Origin: an uncultured Porphyromonas sp.
Lineage (GTDB): Bacteria; Bacteroidota; Bacteroidia; Bacteroidales; Porphyromonadaceae
DNA: 64,000 nucleotides
Assembly (NCBI RefSeq): GCF_900541275.1
Contig: NZ_UQJH01000001.1
Location: 124,001 to 188,000 of the forward strand
Direction of reading: 5' to 3'
Shown here: piece after piece, positions 25,010-34,423 of the stretch
Numbering within the stretch: position 1 is the stretch's first letter
Layout: every line of letters starts with the position of its first letter
The notes under the pieces: model-generated
Database searches by the model: none
What the model saw: the letters and a program-made list of their open reading frames with translations, nothing else
What the model was told of the DNA's origin: nothing
Made by a program: the position numbers and the translations under genes

Positions 25010-25929
25010 TGAGAGACGAGCCCCGTAAGCCGGCCTGGCTGAAGATCGACCTCAGCAGTACCGACAGCTACAGTCATACCTCCCATACCATCACCTCGGG
25101 CGGTCTGCATACGATCTGCGCAAGTGGTAAGTGCCCCAATCGCGCTGAGTGCTGGAGTCACGGCACTGCCACCTTTATGATAGGGGGGAACTACTGCACC
25201 CGGCGCTGTCGCTTCTGCGCCACCGCTTATATGAGTAAGCCACCGGCACTCAGCCCTGATGAGCCTGAGTCTGTCGCTCGTAGCATCCGTGAGATGGGGC
25301 TTCGGTATGCGGTCATCACCTCCGTGGATAGGGATGATCTGGAGGATAGTGGAGCAGGACACTGGGCGGAGACGATCCGTGCCATCCGTAGGCTCTCACC
25401 GGGGACGAAGATTGAGGTACTGATACCGGACTTCAGGTGTGATATGAGTGCCATCGACACAGTCCTCAAGGCAGGTCCCGATGTAGTGGGGCATAATGTG
25501 GAGACGGTCCGTCGCCTGACCCCGCACGTCCGCTACCGGGCGACCTACGATGGTAGCCTTGCCGTGCTGAGGCACGTAGCTGAGCAGGGCTTCATCGCCA
25601 AGACCGGCATTATGCTTGGGCTTGGTGAGACAGAGGAGGAGGTGCTGGAGACGATGCGCGACTGCTACGATGTAGGCGTGCAGACGATGACCATCGGGCA
25701 GTATCTTCGTCCCACGCGCCAGCATATCCCAGTCGTGGAGTACATACATCCCGACCGCTTCCGGGCTTATGCCGAGGAGGGTAGGGCGATCGGTCTCAAG
25801 CATGTGGAGAGTGGGCCGCTGGTCCGCTCCTCGTACCATGCCGCCGATCAATTTGATACCGCTAAGAATTTCCTTGACCTGAGGGATCTGGCTACTCGTC
25901 GCACCCAGGTGAAAGGAGAAGATAAATAG
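25006..25929 (+). CDS. lipA: Lipoyl synthase
   Basis: 307 residues. Radical SAM enzyme that inserts two sulfurs into protein-bound octanoyl chains. The auxiliary cluster cysteines are 38, 43 and 49 (CASGKCPNRAEC) and the radical SAM cysteines are 64, 68 and 71 (CTRRCRFC). The C-terminal RSSYHA holds the serine ligand of the auxiliary cluster. The start is ATG 25006, overlapping the DPP-IV stop; an ATG one codon later also fits. No lipB is nearby. Confidence 0.96.
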   Translation: MMRDEPRKPAWLKIDLSSTDSYSHTSHTITSGGLHTICASGKCPNRAECWSHGTATFMIGGNYCTRRCRFCATAYMSKPPALSPDEPESVARSIREMGLRYAVITSVDRDDLEDSGAGHWAETIRAIRRLSPGTKIEVLIPDFRCDMSAIDTVLKAGPDVVGHNVETVRRLTPHVRYRATYDGSLAVLRHVAEQGFIAKTGIMLGLGETEEEVLETMRDCYDVGVQTMTIGQYLRPTRQHIPVVEYIHPDRFRAYAEEGRAIGLKHVESGPLVRSSYHAADQFDTAKNFLDLRDLATRRTQVKGEDK

Positions 25930-25945
25930 TCCAATCGAGATATAT

Positions 25946-27097
25946 ATGAATACTTTCGCCAAGATACTTCGTCCTGTCTTTGTCGCTTCGCTTGCCACCT
26001 TCCTCACCACCGGCTGCGGGCTACTGCGTCAGACTACCCAAGAGTATGGGGATGAGACTGCAACTGAGGTGTCGGACCACCACTATGTGATGCTGATCGG
26101 ATCCCTCGGAAGCACGCCTGAGGAGGGGGAGATACAGAGCTTTACCCTTCACCCGATCACTATGGCTACGGAGCATACCGGTACGGTCTCAGCAGCATCG
26201 CCCTCCTTTATGGTGCTCGGCAAGGATCGCCGTACGCTCTTTGTGACCAACGAGACAGATCGCGAGTCAACGCTCTCCTCCTACAGGCTTGACCCCAGCA
26301 GCGGTGAGCTGAGTCTCATCAGCAAGACCTACACTATAGGAGAGGGACCCACCTATGTGGCCACCAACGGATCCTATGTGGTGTCGGTCAACTATGCCGG
26401 AGGGAGTATCAGTCTCACGGAGAGTGACAGCAAGGGTGTACTGGCACCGGTGGACTGGCATATTCAGATAGGGGATAAGGGCGTCTCTCACCCCCACTCG
26501 GCTTACTTTACCTCGGATGGCTCTCAGCTCTTTGCGACTGACCTTGGATTAGACAAGATTCTGCACTTCGGCATCCATACCGATACACCACCGATCACCC
26601 TTGATGCCAATCAGATCACGCTCCCCAAGGGCTCTGGTCCCCGACACATTATCCTTAGCAAAAACGATAAGTTTGCCTACGTCGTCTGCGAATTCACTCC
26701 TCAGGTCTTTGTCTACCGCAATGAAGACGGGGTACTGACCGAGATCCAGCGCATATCCACTCATCGCACGGGGAAGAGTGGGGGACACATTGCCCTCAGC
26801 CACGATGGTCGCTTCCTCTACACAAGCCATCGGGATGGAGGACAAGATGCGATCATCGCCTTCCGTGTGGATAAGCAGAGTGGGCGACTCACTTACCTCT
26901 CGACCACTCCGACTGGACGTCATCCTCGTCACTTCGCGATCAGCCCCGACGACCGCTACCTCGCTGTTGCTCAGAGGGACGACTCTCTGGTGAGCTTCTA
27001 TAAGCGGGACCGAAGGAGTGGAGACCTAACTCCGATGAAGAAGGCGATCCGAACCGATCGTCCGGTTTTCCTCCTCTGGGAAAGCTTTGACAACTGA
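25946..27097 (+). CDS. Lactonase-family beta-propeller lipoprotein (6-phosphogluconolactonase-like)
   Basis: 383 residues. Lipoprotein signal ends TTGCG with lipid Cys at 24. The rest is a seven-bladed propeller of the YkgB/Pgl type: repeated SxDxRFLYxxxRxxxxI strands such as SHDGRFLYTSHRDG near 285 and SPDDRYLAVAQRDD near 333. Cytosolic Pgl opens 6-phosphogluconolactone, but this protein is exported, so the substrate is more likely another lactone or none. It lies 16 bases after lipA and 6 before the transporter genes. Confidence 0.78.
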   Translation: MNTFAKILRPVFVASLATFLTTGCGLLRQTTQEYGDETATEVSDHHYVMLIGSLGSTPEEGEIQSFTLHPITMATEHTGTVSAASPSFMVLGKDRRTLFVTNETDRESTLSSYRLDPSSGELSLISKTYTIGEGPTYVATNGSYVVSVNYAGGSISLTESDSKGVLAPVDWHIQIGDKGVSHPHSAYFTSDGSQLFATDLGLDKILHFGIHTDTPPITLDANQITLPKGSGPRHIILSKNDKFAYVVCEFTPQVFVYRNEDGVLTEIQRISTHRTGKSGGHIALSHDGRFLYTSHRDGGQDAIIAFRVDKQSGRLTYLSTTPTGRHPRHFAISPDDRYLAVAQRDDSLVSFYKRDRRSGDLTPMKKAIRTDRPVFLLWESFDN

Positions 27098-27103
27098 TCC
27101 CTT

Positions 27104-27712
27104 ATGCCCTCTGATACCAAGGAGGTGAAGGAGAAGAGCCGGGCTCGGCTCCTCTGGCGGCTTTGTAGCTCTTTCTTTGTCATCGGTGGCTTTACCTTCG
27201 GTGGCGGATATGCGATGATCGAGATGATCCGCGAGACGGTGGTGGAGAAGTATCACTGGCTCGAGGATGAGGAGTTTATCGACTTGCTTGCACTGACTCA
27301 GTCGCTGCCTGGGGTCTTTGCAGTCAATATCTCCATATTTATCGGCATGCGACTAGCGGGTCCGATAGGAGCGGTACTTGCAGGTATTGCGACGACGTTG
27401 CCGAGCTTCCTCATTATGCTGACGATCGCCATCTTTGCCGTCTCCTATCGAGACAATCCTACTGTCGATGCGATCTTTAATGGCATTCGCCCTGCGGTGG
27501 TCGCGCTGATCGTGGCTCCGGTGGTGAAGCTCTGGCGGGGACTTCGACTCCCCTACTACTGGCTCTGGGTCCCGATCACCTCAGCGCTGCTGATCTGGCT
27601 CGGTGGGGTCAGCCCCGTTGTGGTCATCATTGTGGGTGCACTGGGGGGATGGTTTTACTCTGTCGTGCTGCGCAAGTCGGTACGGCACACAGGTGAGCCG
27701 GATAAGGGATGA
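27104..27712 (+). CDS. Chromate transporter family protein, half-size (first)
   Basis: 202 residues and about five to six membrane segments. The CHR-domain signature FFVIGGFTFGGGYAMIEMI lies near residue 20-45 in part (GGFTFGGGYAM) and TQSLPGVFAVN near 72. In many bacteria ChrA is one chain of two CHR domains; here each domain is a gene, overlapping by four bases, so a heterodimer is likely. Chromate as true substrate is not shown; an anion transporter is the safe call. Confidence 0.85.
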   Translation: MPSDTKEVKEKSRARLLWRLCSSFFVIGGFTFGGGYAMIEMIRETVVEKYHWLEDEEFIDLLALTQSLPGVFAVNISIFIGMRLAGPIGAVLAGIATTLPSFLIMLTIAIFAVSYRDNPTVDAIFNGIRPAVVALIVAPVVKLWRGLRLPYYWLWVPITSALLIWLGGVSPVVVIIVGALGGWFYSVVLRKSVRHTGEPDKG

Positions 27713-28239
27713 TCTACCTACAGCTTATCTGGGTCTACCTCAAGATTGGTCTTCTTGGCTTCGGTGGGGGGTATGCCATGCTGCCACTGATCCAGGAGGA
27801 GGTGGTGGACCATTACCACTGGCTGACGATGCAGGAATTCACCGACATCGTAGCTATCTCGCAGGTGACACCGGGTCCGATCGGGATCAATAGCGCCACT
27901 TATATTGGCTATACCGTCACCGGGGGGAGTGTGCTCGGCTCAGTTGCGGCCACACTAGCGGTGATGTTTCCCTCCTTTGTCCTCTGCTTCCTCATCAGTC
28001 GCGCCTACAGGCGCTTCATCGATAATAAACATGTACAGGGACTCTTTGTCGGCATCAGACCAGTGACGGCGGGTCTCATCGCCTCAGCTGCTCTGCTCCT
28101 GATGACCCCGGACAACTTCATTGACGTCTGGAGCATCGTCCTCTTCCTCGCCTGCCTCGTCTGTATGCTCAAGCGGTGGGTCCATCCCATCCTGCTGATG
28201 ATCCTCTCCGGGCTGGCGGGGTATCTCATTTATGTATAA
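27709..28239 (+). CDS. Chromate transporter family protein, half-size (second)
   Basis: 176 residues. The same signature appears: LLGFGGGYAMLPLIQEEVV at the start (in part LGFGGGYAM) and SQVTPGPIGINSATY near 62. The start ATG overlaps the first half-transporter's stop by four bases (ATGA). Last gene of the DPP-IV group, before a hairpin terminator. Confidence 0.85.
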   Translation: MIYLQLIWVYLKIGLLGFGGGYAMLPLIQEEVVDHYHWLTMQEFTDIVAISQVTPGPIGINSATYIGYTVTGGSVLGSVAATLAVMFPSFVLCFLISRAYRRFIDNKHVQGLFVGIRPVTAGLIASAALLLMTPDNFIDVWSIVLFLACLVCMLKRWVHPILLMILSGLAGYLIYV

Positions 28240-28242
28240 AAG

Positions 28243-28276
28243 AAAAAGGCCTCTGCAACTGCAGAAGCCTTTTCTC
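28243..28276. terminator. Bidirectional terminator between chromate transporter and ribH
   Basis: Stem AAAAGGCcTCTGCA / TGCAGAaGCCTTTT with a very short loop, A-run on one side and T-run on the other, lying between convergent genes. It can end both transcripts. Confidence 0.8.
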
Positions 28277-28293
28277 ATAGTACGCCGCTGTGC

Positions 28294-28776
28294 TTATTTG
28301 CCAAAGCGGCCGATGAGCTTCAGGGCTGTAACGGCTGCCTCGATGCCCTTATTGCCGTGCTTGCCACCGGAGCGGTCAGTCGCCTGCTCCATGGTATTGG
28401 TGGTGAGGACACCAAAGATGATCGGCACGTCAATGGTGTCGGCATTGAGCTTGCCGAGATTGACGGCAACCGCTTGACTCAGGTAATCGAAGTGGGGCGT
28501 CTCACCCTGGACGATGCAGCCGATTGCGAGGATCGCATCGAGCTCCTCTGTCTGTAGCATTCGGTTGCAGCCGTAGATGAGCTCAAAGCTTCCGGGCACA
28601 TACTCCACGAGGATATCTTCCTCTTGTACGCCATACTCCTTGAGCGTGTCGATCGCGCCCTGTGCCATACTATTGGTGACCTGATCATTCCACTCCGAGA
28701 CGACGAGAGCGACTCGCTTACCTGTTGCGTCGGGAATGGTCGTGGGGTCGTAGTTGCTGAGATTGGTTGTAGACAT
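28294..28776 (-). CDS. ribH: 6,7-dimethyl-8-ribityllumazine synthase
   Basis: 160 residues, the normal size. It joins dihydroxybutanone phosphate and the ribitylamino pyrimidine in riboflavin synthesis. Motifs: VSEWN near 27 (substrate ring stacking), PGSFELIY near 62, IGCIVQGETPHFDY near 86 with the catalytic His. It is the last gene of the operon from 35800; only 24 bases separate it from the permease, so there is no room for an FMN riboswitch of its own. Confidence 0.96.
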   Translation of the reverse strand: MSTTNLSNYDPTTIPDATGKRVALVVSEWNDQVTNSMAQGAIDTLKEYGVQEEDILVEYVPGSFELIYGCNRMLQTEELDAILAIGCIVQGETPHFDYLSQAVAVNLGKLNADTIDVPIIFGVLTTNTMEQATDRSGGKHGNKGIEAAVTALKLIGRFGK

Positions 28777-28800
28777 TTTATTTTATATACTCATTGGTTT

Positions 28801-30054
28801 TTACTCAAATCTTAGGACCTGCGCCGGGTGGATCTTGCCGATCACCCGAGTGGGAATCAGTACAAGGAGCAGAATGGCGATGACGATGATGAGATTCGTG
28901 AAGAGGAGAGTCTCCCAGCGGATCTCCATCGGCACGTAAGCGGTGTAGTACTGTGAGGGGTCGAGCTTAAGTGGCTTCCAGGTCATTTGTATGCCGGCAA
29001 GGAGCAGCGCAAGGGCATTACCCCACAGCACCCCTCGCCCCAGCACGAATGCCGATATGTGGAGGAATACCCTCCGCAGAGACCTATCCGACTGACCGAG
29101 CGTCTTTAGGAGAGCAATGGCGCGCACCTTCTCCAGCACAAGGACGATGATGCCGGTGATCATCGTGATGCCGGCAACGATGATCATCAGCGCAAGGATC
29201 ATATAGACATTAGCGTCCAAGAGACTGAGCCAGCTGAAGATACCGGGGTAGAGCTCCTCTGAGGTGAACATCGTGTATCGCTCCTTATACTGCCCATTGC
29301 GGGTCGCTAAGTAGTCAAAGCAACGATCAAAGACGGTCCCCACCTGCTTGTGGTCGGTCAGGTGGATCTGCACACCACCCACTTGGTTGTCGCCGAAGCC
29401 GGCAACGGATCGAACCAGCCGAATATCCCCCACCAGAAGCGCTTGATCGTACTCCTCAAATCCGGTGTAGAATAGTCCGGCCACTGTGAGACGTCGTACC
29501 TTGAAGCTCTCCCCGTCCGTAAAGTAGGAGAGGCAACGGTCGCCCACCTTAAGGTCAAAAAGCCGTGCAAGCGTTGTTGACATCAGCACCTCCTCATCCG
29601 ACTCACCCCTAAAGCCCGGGATCTCTCCCTCCACCATATACTTTGCGAAGAAGTCGGCATTAAAGAGTGAGTCCACACCGTGGAAGGCGACTGCACGGAA
29701 GGTGGAGTCGACCTTAATCAGGCTCATCTCTTCGGCAAAAGTATAGACAGCCGCCTTGGGGTCATGGCTCCGGGCGATCGCCGTCAGCCTGTCGGTCAGT
29801 CCCTCTGGGAGATCCAGCGGTACAGTGTATCTATTGAATATATTGTCGGGGTTGGAGATCTTCACACTGCCGATAAAGCCATCAATCTTGCTCCGTATCT
29901 CCTGCTTGAAGCCGTCAATGATGAAGAAAGAGATCAGGATCAGCAGGATCCCCAAGGCGATCCCTATGGTTGAGACCTTCACCACCGGTCGTAGCCGGGG
30001 CTTCTCACTCTCGCTGTAGAGGAATTTCCGCGCAATACTTCGCTCCAAGCTCAT
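28801..30054 (-). CDS. FtsX/LolC-E-like ABC transporter permease
   Basis: 417 residues with the LolC/E/MacB layout: first membrane helix at about 27-47, a periplasmic domain of about 220 residues, then three helices at about 275-300, 325-345 and 385-405. The N-terminal phrase KPRLRPVVKVSTIGIALG and the C-terminal PTRVIGKIHPAQVLRFE are typical of Bacteroidetes lipoprotein-release permeases. No ATPase gene is adjacent; it must be encoded elsewhere. It is three bases after the GH92 stop. Confidence 0.85.
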   Translation of the reverse strand: MSLERSIARKFLYSESEKPRLRPVVKVSTIGIALGILLILISFFIIDGFKQEIRSKIDGFIGSVKISNPDNIFNRYTVPLDLPEGLTDRLTAIARSHDPKAAVYTFAEEMSLIKVDSTFRAVAFHGVDSLFNADFFAKYMVEGEIPGFRGESDEEVLMSTTLARLFDLKVGDRCLSYFTDGESFKVRRLTVAGLFYTGFEEYDQALLVGDIRLVRSVAGFGDNQVGGVQIHLTDHKQVGTVFDRCFDYLATRNGQYKERYTMFTSEELYPGIFSWLSLLDANVYMILALMIIVAGITMITGIIVLVLEKVRAIALLKTLGQSDRSLRRVFLHISAFVLGRGVLWGNALALLLAGIQMTWKPLKLDPSQYYTAYVPMEIRWETLLFTNLIIVIAILLLVLIPTRVIGKIHPAQVLRFE

Positions 30055-30057
30055 AAC

Positions 30058-32298
30058 TTAGTACTCATAACTCAGCACGCCACCCTGTCTCAGCATCTCG
30101 TGAGAGATCCTGTGGCGCTTGAGAGGCTTGCCATTGAAGTGGATCCTCTTGACATAGCTCTTCGCATCCCGGGGAGCCCCCTCAATCACCAAGCGGTCGG
30201 AGCCATACCAAGTCGGGTCGAGCCGAATTGTGATCCGGTCAAAGGTGGGTGCCGTCAGGGCATACTCAGGTAGGCCGGGCACATCGGGGTAGAGGCCCAT
30301 CATAGAGAATACTGCCCAAGCGGACATCGTTCCGGTATCGTCATTCCCCGGGATCCCGTCCGGAGCCGTGTGGAAGTGCTTCGCCAGCAATTCGCTAACT
30401 AAGTGCTGTGTCCTCCACTCCTCGCCACTGAAGTAGGTGAAGAGGTAGGGATAGGCAATGTCCGGCTCATTGGAGGGGTCATAGTGCCCATCGTCAAAGA
30501 CGCTCTGCAGGTGACGGACAAAGGCTTTTTGCCCGCCATGGAGACGAACCAGCCCGGGAATGTCGTGGGGGACGAAGAAAGCGTAATTCCAGGCGCAGCC
30601 CTCGTGAAATCCGGGATTGGGCTCAAAGTTCTTCCCCAGCTCAGGGTCATAGGGCGATAGGAAAGAGCCGTCCGGCAGCTTAGGTCGAAGCGTCTTTGTC
30701 TCCGGGTCAAAGTAGTGTCTGTAGCCGAGGCTCTGCTTGTAGAAGCGCTCCGCCTCTTTCTTGTGCCCGAGTGAATCAGCAAGGATGCTCAGTGCATGGT
30801 CCGCCACGTAGTATTCGAGCGCATGGGAGACAGAGTTGTCGTACTTTCCTCGCAGAGGCACATAGCCGAGCCGGAGGTAGTCATCGTTGTCACTCCTCAG
30901 GAGATTTGCCACACTCTGCAGGGTGGCAGACTTAAGCATCGCCTCATAAGCGGTCTCTATGTCGTAGCCTCTCAGCCCCTTGAGCCACGTGTCGACGATC
31001 ACCAGGATGGCGGGGTCCCCCTCCATTGTAAGCGTCTCACGACCGATCAGCTCCCAGCGAGGTAGCCAGCCCCCCTCGCGGTACATATCAATCATCGACC
31101 GAACCATATCGAGCTGCCGCTCCGGATATGCCAGGGTCATCAGCTGATGGACGTTGCGGTAGGTGTCCCAGAGAGAGAAGATAGTATACCGGTCGTGTGC
31201 CGTCTGTCCCACGCTTTCGCTCTCCATAGTCGGGTACTGGCCGTTGACATCCTGGAGGATGCTTGGCTGGATCATCGTGTGGTAGAGTGCTGTGTAGAAG
31301 ACCCTTCGCTGCTCCTCAGTACCGCCCTCCACGGTGATGCGGCTCAGCTCCCTTTCCCAGCTTGAGGAGGCACGCTCCCGGAGTTGAGCAAAAGAGAGTT
31401 TCGCCGTCTCCGTCTCCATATTTTGCCAAGCGTTCTCAGTGCTGACGAAAGAGACGGCAAGTCGGACTTCGATCGTCTCCCCCTCACTTGTCTCGTAGGT
31501 GAAGTAAGCGCCTATGTCGTCTCCGGCAATCTCCCGCCCATACTTCGTGTAGACTTTATACCTGCCGGCGTGTTGGTCCCACTCCGCCTCGGCAGTCATC
31601 GGGCGCTGATGCTTCCACCAGCCTGTTTGCTTCGGTGCTTTGGACACACGGAGGGCAAAGTAGATCGGATAGACCGCCTGGGGAACATCGTAGCAGAAGT
31701 TCCCCAGCAGCTTCATCCCCTCGATCTCAGTCTCGCTCTTTCGCCTAAGGAAAGCCCCCGACTCATTCGTCAGACCTTCACCGAGATTGAGCAGAAGGTG
31801 ACTCTCCCCGGCAGGGAAGGTGAATCGGCTCACTCCGGTCCTCAGAGTGGAGGTAAGCTCGGCAGAGATGCCGTAGCGATCGAGCCGGACGGCATAGTAC
31901 CCAGGCTCGGCACGCTCCTCGCTGTAGGCGGTCCCATACTTGTGGTAGTCCGGCTCCAGCAGTCCAGTTGTCGCCATCAGCAGGAGGGAACTCATATCCG
32001 GGCAGCCGACGCCGCTCAGATTGACGTGCGCAAAACCAGTAAGGAAGGAGTTTGTCCACTCATATGGTGTACTCCACCAGCGACTATCTTTGTCGAAGGT
32101 ATTGCTGTCCGAGCCCATGACATTGAAGGGTGTGACAGACATAATTCCCCACGGGCACCGGGCACCGGGGTTGGTGGTGCCAAAGTTGGTGGTCCCGATG
32201 AAGGGATCCACATACTCCACAAGTCGCTCCTGCCCGTGGGCAAGAGCGCAAAGGAGGGAGAGTAGGGTGGTAGTGAGTACCGCGACACTCTTATGCAT
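30058..32298 (-). CDS. GH92 family alpha-mannosidase, secreted
   Basis: 746 residues from ATG 32298, chosen because the signal peptide (MHKSVAVLTTTLLSLLCALAHGQ, in part) begins there; the ATG overlaps the stop of the phosphorylase gene by eight bases. GH92 enzymes are calcium-dependent exo-alpha-mannosidases that trim host N-glycans. Features: EYVDPFIGTT at the mature start, GHAHVNLSG-like GFAHVNLSGVGCPD near 90, WELIGRET and GDPAILVIVD near 415, and GNDDTGTMSAW near 650, which holds the catalytic-site acidic residues. Likely exported to periplasm or surface. Confidence 0.93.
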   Translation of the reverse strand: MHKSVAVLTTTLLSLLCALAHGQERLVEYVDPFIGTTNFGTTNPGARCPWGIMSVTPFNVMGSDSNTFDKDSRWWSTPYEWTNSFLTGFAHVNLSGVGCPDMSSLLLMATTGLLEPDYHKYGTAYSEERAEPGYYAVRLDRYGISAELTSTLRTGVSRFTFPAGESHLLLNLGEGLTNESGAFLRRKSETEIEGMKLLGNFCYDVPQAVYPIYFALRVSKAPKQTGWWKHQRPMTAEAEWDQHAGRYKVYTKYGREIAGDDIGAYFTYETSEGETIEVRLAVSFVSTENAWQNMETETAKLSFAQLRERASSSWERELSRITVEGGTEEQRRVFYTALYHTMIQPSILQDVNGQYPTMESESVGQTAHDRYTIFSLWDTYRNVHQLMTLAYPERQLDMVRSMIDMYREGGWLPRWELIGRETLTMEGDPAILVIVDTWLKGLRGYDIETAYEAMLKSATLQSVANLLRSDNDDYLRLGYVPLRGKYDNSVSHALEYYVADHALSILADSLGHKKEAERFYKQSLGYRHYFDPETKTLRPKLPDGSFLSPYDPELGKNFEPNPGFHEGCAWNYAFFVPHDIPGLVRLHGGQKAFVRHLQSVFDDGHYDPSNEPDIAYPYLFTYFSGEEWRTQHLVSELLAKHFHTAPDGIPGNDDTGTMSAWAVFSMMGLYPDVPGLPEYALTAPTFDRITIRLDPTWYGSDRLVIEGAPRDAKSYVKRIHFNGKPLKRHRISHEMLRQGGVLSYEY

Positions 32299-33112
32299 AG
32301 ATAGAGGCAATCAGTCGTCCGAAGAGCTTCGTCATACGGTCCGAGGCTGCATCAGCTGCCCGGATCACATCATTCTCATCATTAACGTACTCGGGGTCGT
32401 TATTGAAGCACTCGTTGGTGATGCAGGACATCCCGAATACATGCATCCCGCAGTGCCGAGCTACGATCACCTCCGGTACTGTGCTCATACCGATGGCGTC
32501 CCCTCCGATGAGGGATAGCATACGGCACTCGGCAGGCGTCTCGTAGGAGGGACCTGTCCAGCCGACATAGACCCCTCTCTGGAGTGAGATCCCCAGCTCA
32601 CCTGAGAGTCTCTCAGCCTCGTGGATCAGCCCGCGGTCGTAGGGGCGAGTCATATCCGAGAAGCGGGGACCAAAGGCATCAATATTGGGCCCGATCAGAG
32701 GATTGGGTAGCCAATTGATGTGATCTGTGATGACCATAAGGTCGCCCACATGGAATGAAGTATTGAGTCCGCCTGCAGCATTGGACACAAAGAGGTACTC
32801 AATGCCTAAGAGGTGGAAGACCCGCACGTGGAAGGTGACCTTATCCATCGGATAGCCCTCGTAGTAATGAAAGCGCCCCTGCATAGCGATCACCGGAGCA
32901 CCATCCAGCGTACCTATGATCAGATTGCCTTTGTGTCCCACAGCCGTGCTGACGGGGAAGTTAGGGATGTCCTTGTAGGGGATTACCTTAGCATTCTCTA
33001 TGCGGTCAGCGAGCTTCCCGAGCCCGCTTCCCAGCGTGATCGCCACCTTTGTCCCCTCCGGTACCAGTGGACGGAGGTAGTCGGCGGCTGCCTGATAGTC
33101 TTGTAGATTCAT
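32291..33112 (-). CDS. Purine nucleoside phosphorylase
   Basis: 273 residues, trimeric PNP type. It splits inosine and guanosine with phosphate. Motifs: TLGSGLGKLADR near 26 (phosphate binding), GRFHYYEGY near 81, FVSNAAGGLN near 109 and MSTVPEV with the substrate Glu/Asn region toward 215. It directly follows the deaminase gene by 18 bases, which suggests joint processing of adenosine-type nucleosides. Confidence 0.94.
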   Translation of the reverse strand: MNLQDYQAAADYLRPLVPEGTKVAITLGSGLGKLADRIENAKVIPYKDIPNFPVSTAVGHKGNLIIGTLDGAPVIAMQGRFHYYEGYPMDKVTFHVRVFHLLGIEYLFVSNAAGGLNTSFHVGDLMVITDHINWLPNPLIGPNIDAFGPRFSDMTRPYDRGLIHEAERLSGELGISLQRGVYVGWTGPSYETPAECRMLSLIGGDAIGMSTVPEVIVARHCGMHVFGMSCITNECFNNDPEYVNDENDVIRAADAASDRMTKLFGRLIASIYA

Positions 33113-33130
33113 CTCTTGAGTAATAAATGA

Positions 33131-34420
33131 TTATACTGCTACACCGCTGCGACGGAAGAGCTCCTTGGACACTTCCTCAAAGCGCTCCCTGATCTCTCTC
33201 TCTCCCGGTATGATGCGGTGTCTCATCAGCACCTTCCCGTTGACGATCGTCGTGTCGATGACGTCTCCATTGGTAGCGTAGACGAGGTTGGAGATCAAGC
33301 TGTGTGTGGGCGTCATGTCAAGTCGGGAGAGGTCGACAAGACAGACATCGGCAAGATAGCCCTCCTCAATGCGACCACTCTCCAAGCGAAGGATCTCCGC
33401 CCCAATGCGAGTAGCGCTGTCGAAGAGGTCTCCCGCCTTATTCACCGTCGGGTCTCCGCTCCAGCTCTTTCCCATAAAGGAGGCGCACTTCATCGCCGTG
33501 ATCATATCAAGGTTATTCGAGCTTGAGACGCCATCCGTCCCCAGTCCCACCCGGACACCCCGGCGGCGCAACTCTTCGTATCTAAATTGGCTCCCCGAGG
33601 CGAGCTTCATATTCGAGGCAGGATTATGCACCACGCTACAGCCGTGATCAGCCAGCATACGGATCTCCTCGCTGTCAAGCCATAGTCCGTGAGCCAATAC
33701 AAGGTTGTCCGACAGCACTCCGATCTGATCAAGGAAACGAACCGGTGTCGTCCCGTACTTCTCGCAGCAATCGCGCCACTCGGTGTAGGTCTCCGAGAGG
33801 TGGAGGTGCACGAGGAGTCCATTGGCCTTGGCAAAGTCGGATCCATACTTGAGCTGCTCAGCCGATACCGTATAGATGGCGTGAGGACCGACCGATAGCT
33901 GCACCCTATCGGAGAAGGTGCTGAAGAGCCTGAGGTACTCCTCCAGCCGCCTCCGGTCCAGTGCTGCCCGCTCCTCATCCCATCGGTCAAAGAGGGTGTA
34001 GGAGAGGTTGGCTCGCAGGCCGCTCTCCTCCACTGCACGAGCCGTCCCCTCGGGGAGGGTGTACATATCGAGGAAGGCGGTGGTGCCACTCTTGATCATC
34101 TCGAGGGTGGCCACACGGGCACCCCAGTAGATGTCTTCCTCTGTGAGGTGAGCTTCCACGGGCCAGATCATATTATTGAGCCAGTCCATCAGGTTGAGGT
34201 CGTCACCATAGCCACGGAAGAAGGTCATCGCCGAGTGGGTGTGACCATTCACGAAGCCCGGTATGATAGCCAGCCCGTCCCCCTCGATCAGGTCAGCCTC
34301 AGGATGGTCAGACGGGGAGACGGAGCCGATCTTAGAGATCCGACTCCCCTCAATCAGTACATCTGCCCTCCGACGGTCATCGGAGGGCAGGAGTACATTT
34401 TGGATCAGTAGTGAGGACAT
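33131..34420 (-). CDS. Amidohydrolase, MTA/SAH (or adenosine-type) deaminase
   Basis: 429 residues. Amidohydrolase metal site: GHTHSAM near 59-65, HLHLSET near 200, HGLWLD near 229 and GTDGVSSSNNLD near 293 with the catalytic Asp. This sequence set matches 5'-methylthioadenosine/S-adenosylhomocysteine deaminases (MtaD), which make the inosine form. Its position next to the phosphorylase fits a two-step deaminate-then-split salvage route. Exact substrate is inferred. Confidence 0.85.
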   Translation of the reverse strand: MSSLLIQNVLLPSDDRRRADVLIEGSRISKIGSVSPSDHPEADLIEGDGLAIIPGFVNGHTHSAMTFFRGYGDDLNLMDWLNNMIWPVEAHLTEEDIYWGARVATLEMIKSGTTAFLDMYTLPEGTARAVEESGLRANLSYTLFDRWDEERAALDRRRLEEYLRLFSTFSDRVQLSVGPHAIYTVSAEQLKYGSDFAKANGLLVHLHLSETYTEWRDCCEKYGTTPVRFLDQIGVLSDNLVLAHGLWLDSEEIRMLADHGCSVVHNPASNMKLASGSQFRYEELRRRGVRVGLGTDGVSSSNNLDMITAMKCASFMGKSWSGDPTVNKAGDLFDSATRIGAEILRLESGRIEEGYLADVCLVDLSRLDMTPTHSLISNLVYATNGDVIDTTIVNGKVLMRHRIIPGEREIRERFEEVSKELFRRSGVAV

Positions 34421-34423
34421 AGA

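Noticed and set aside
28777..28800. FMN riboswitch before ribH
   Set aside because: Only 24 bases separate ribH from the upstream permease gene.
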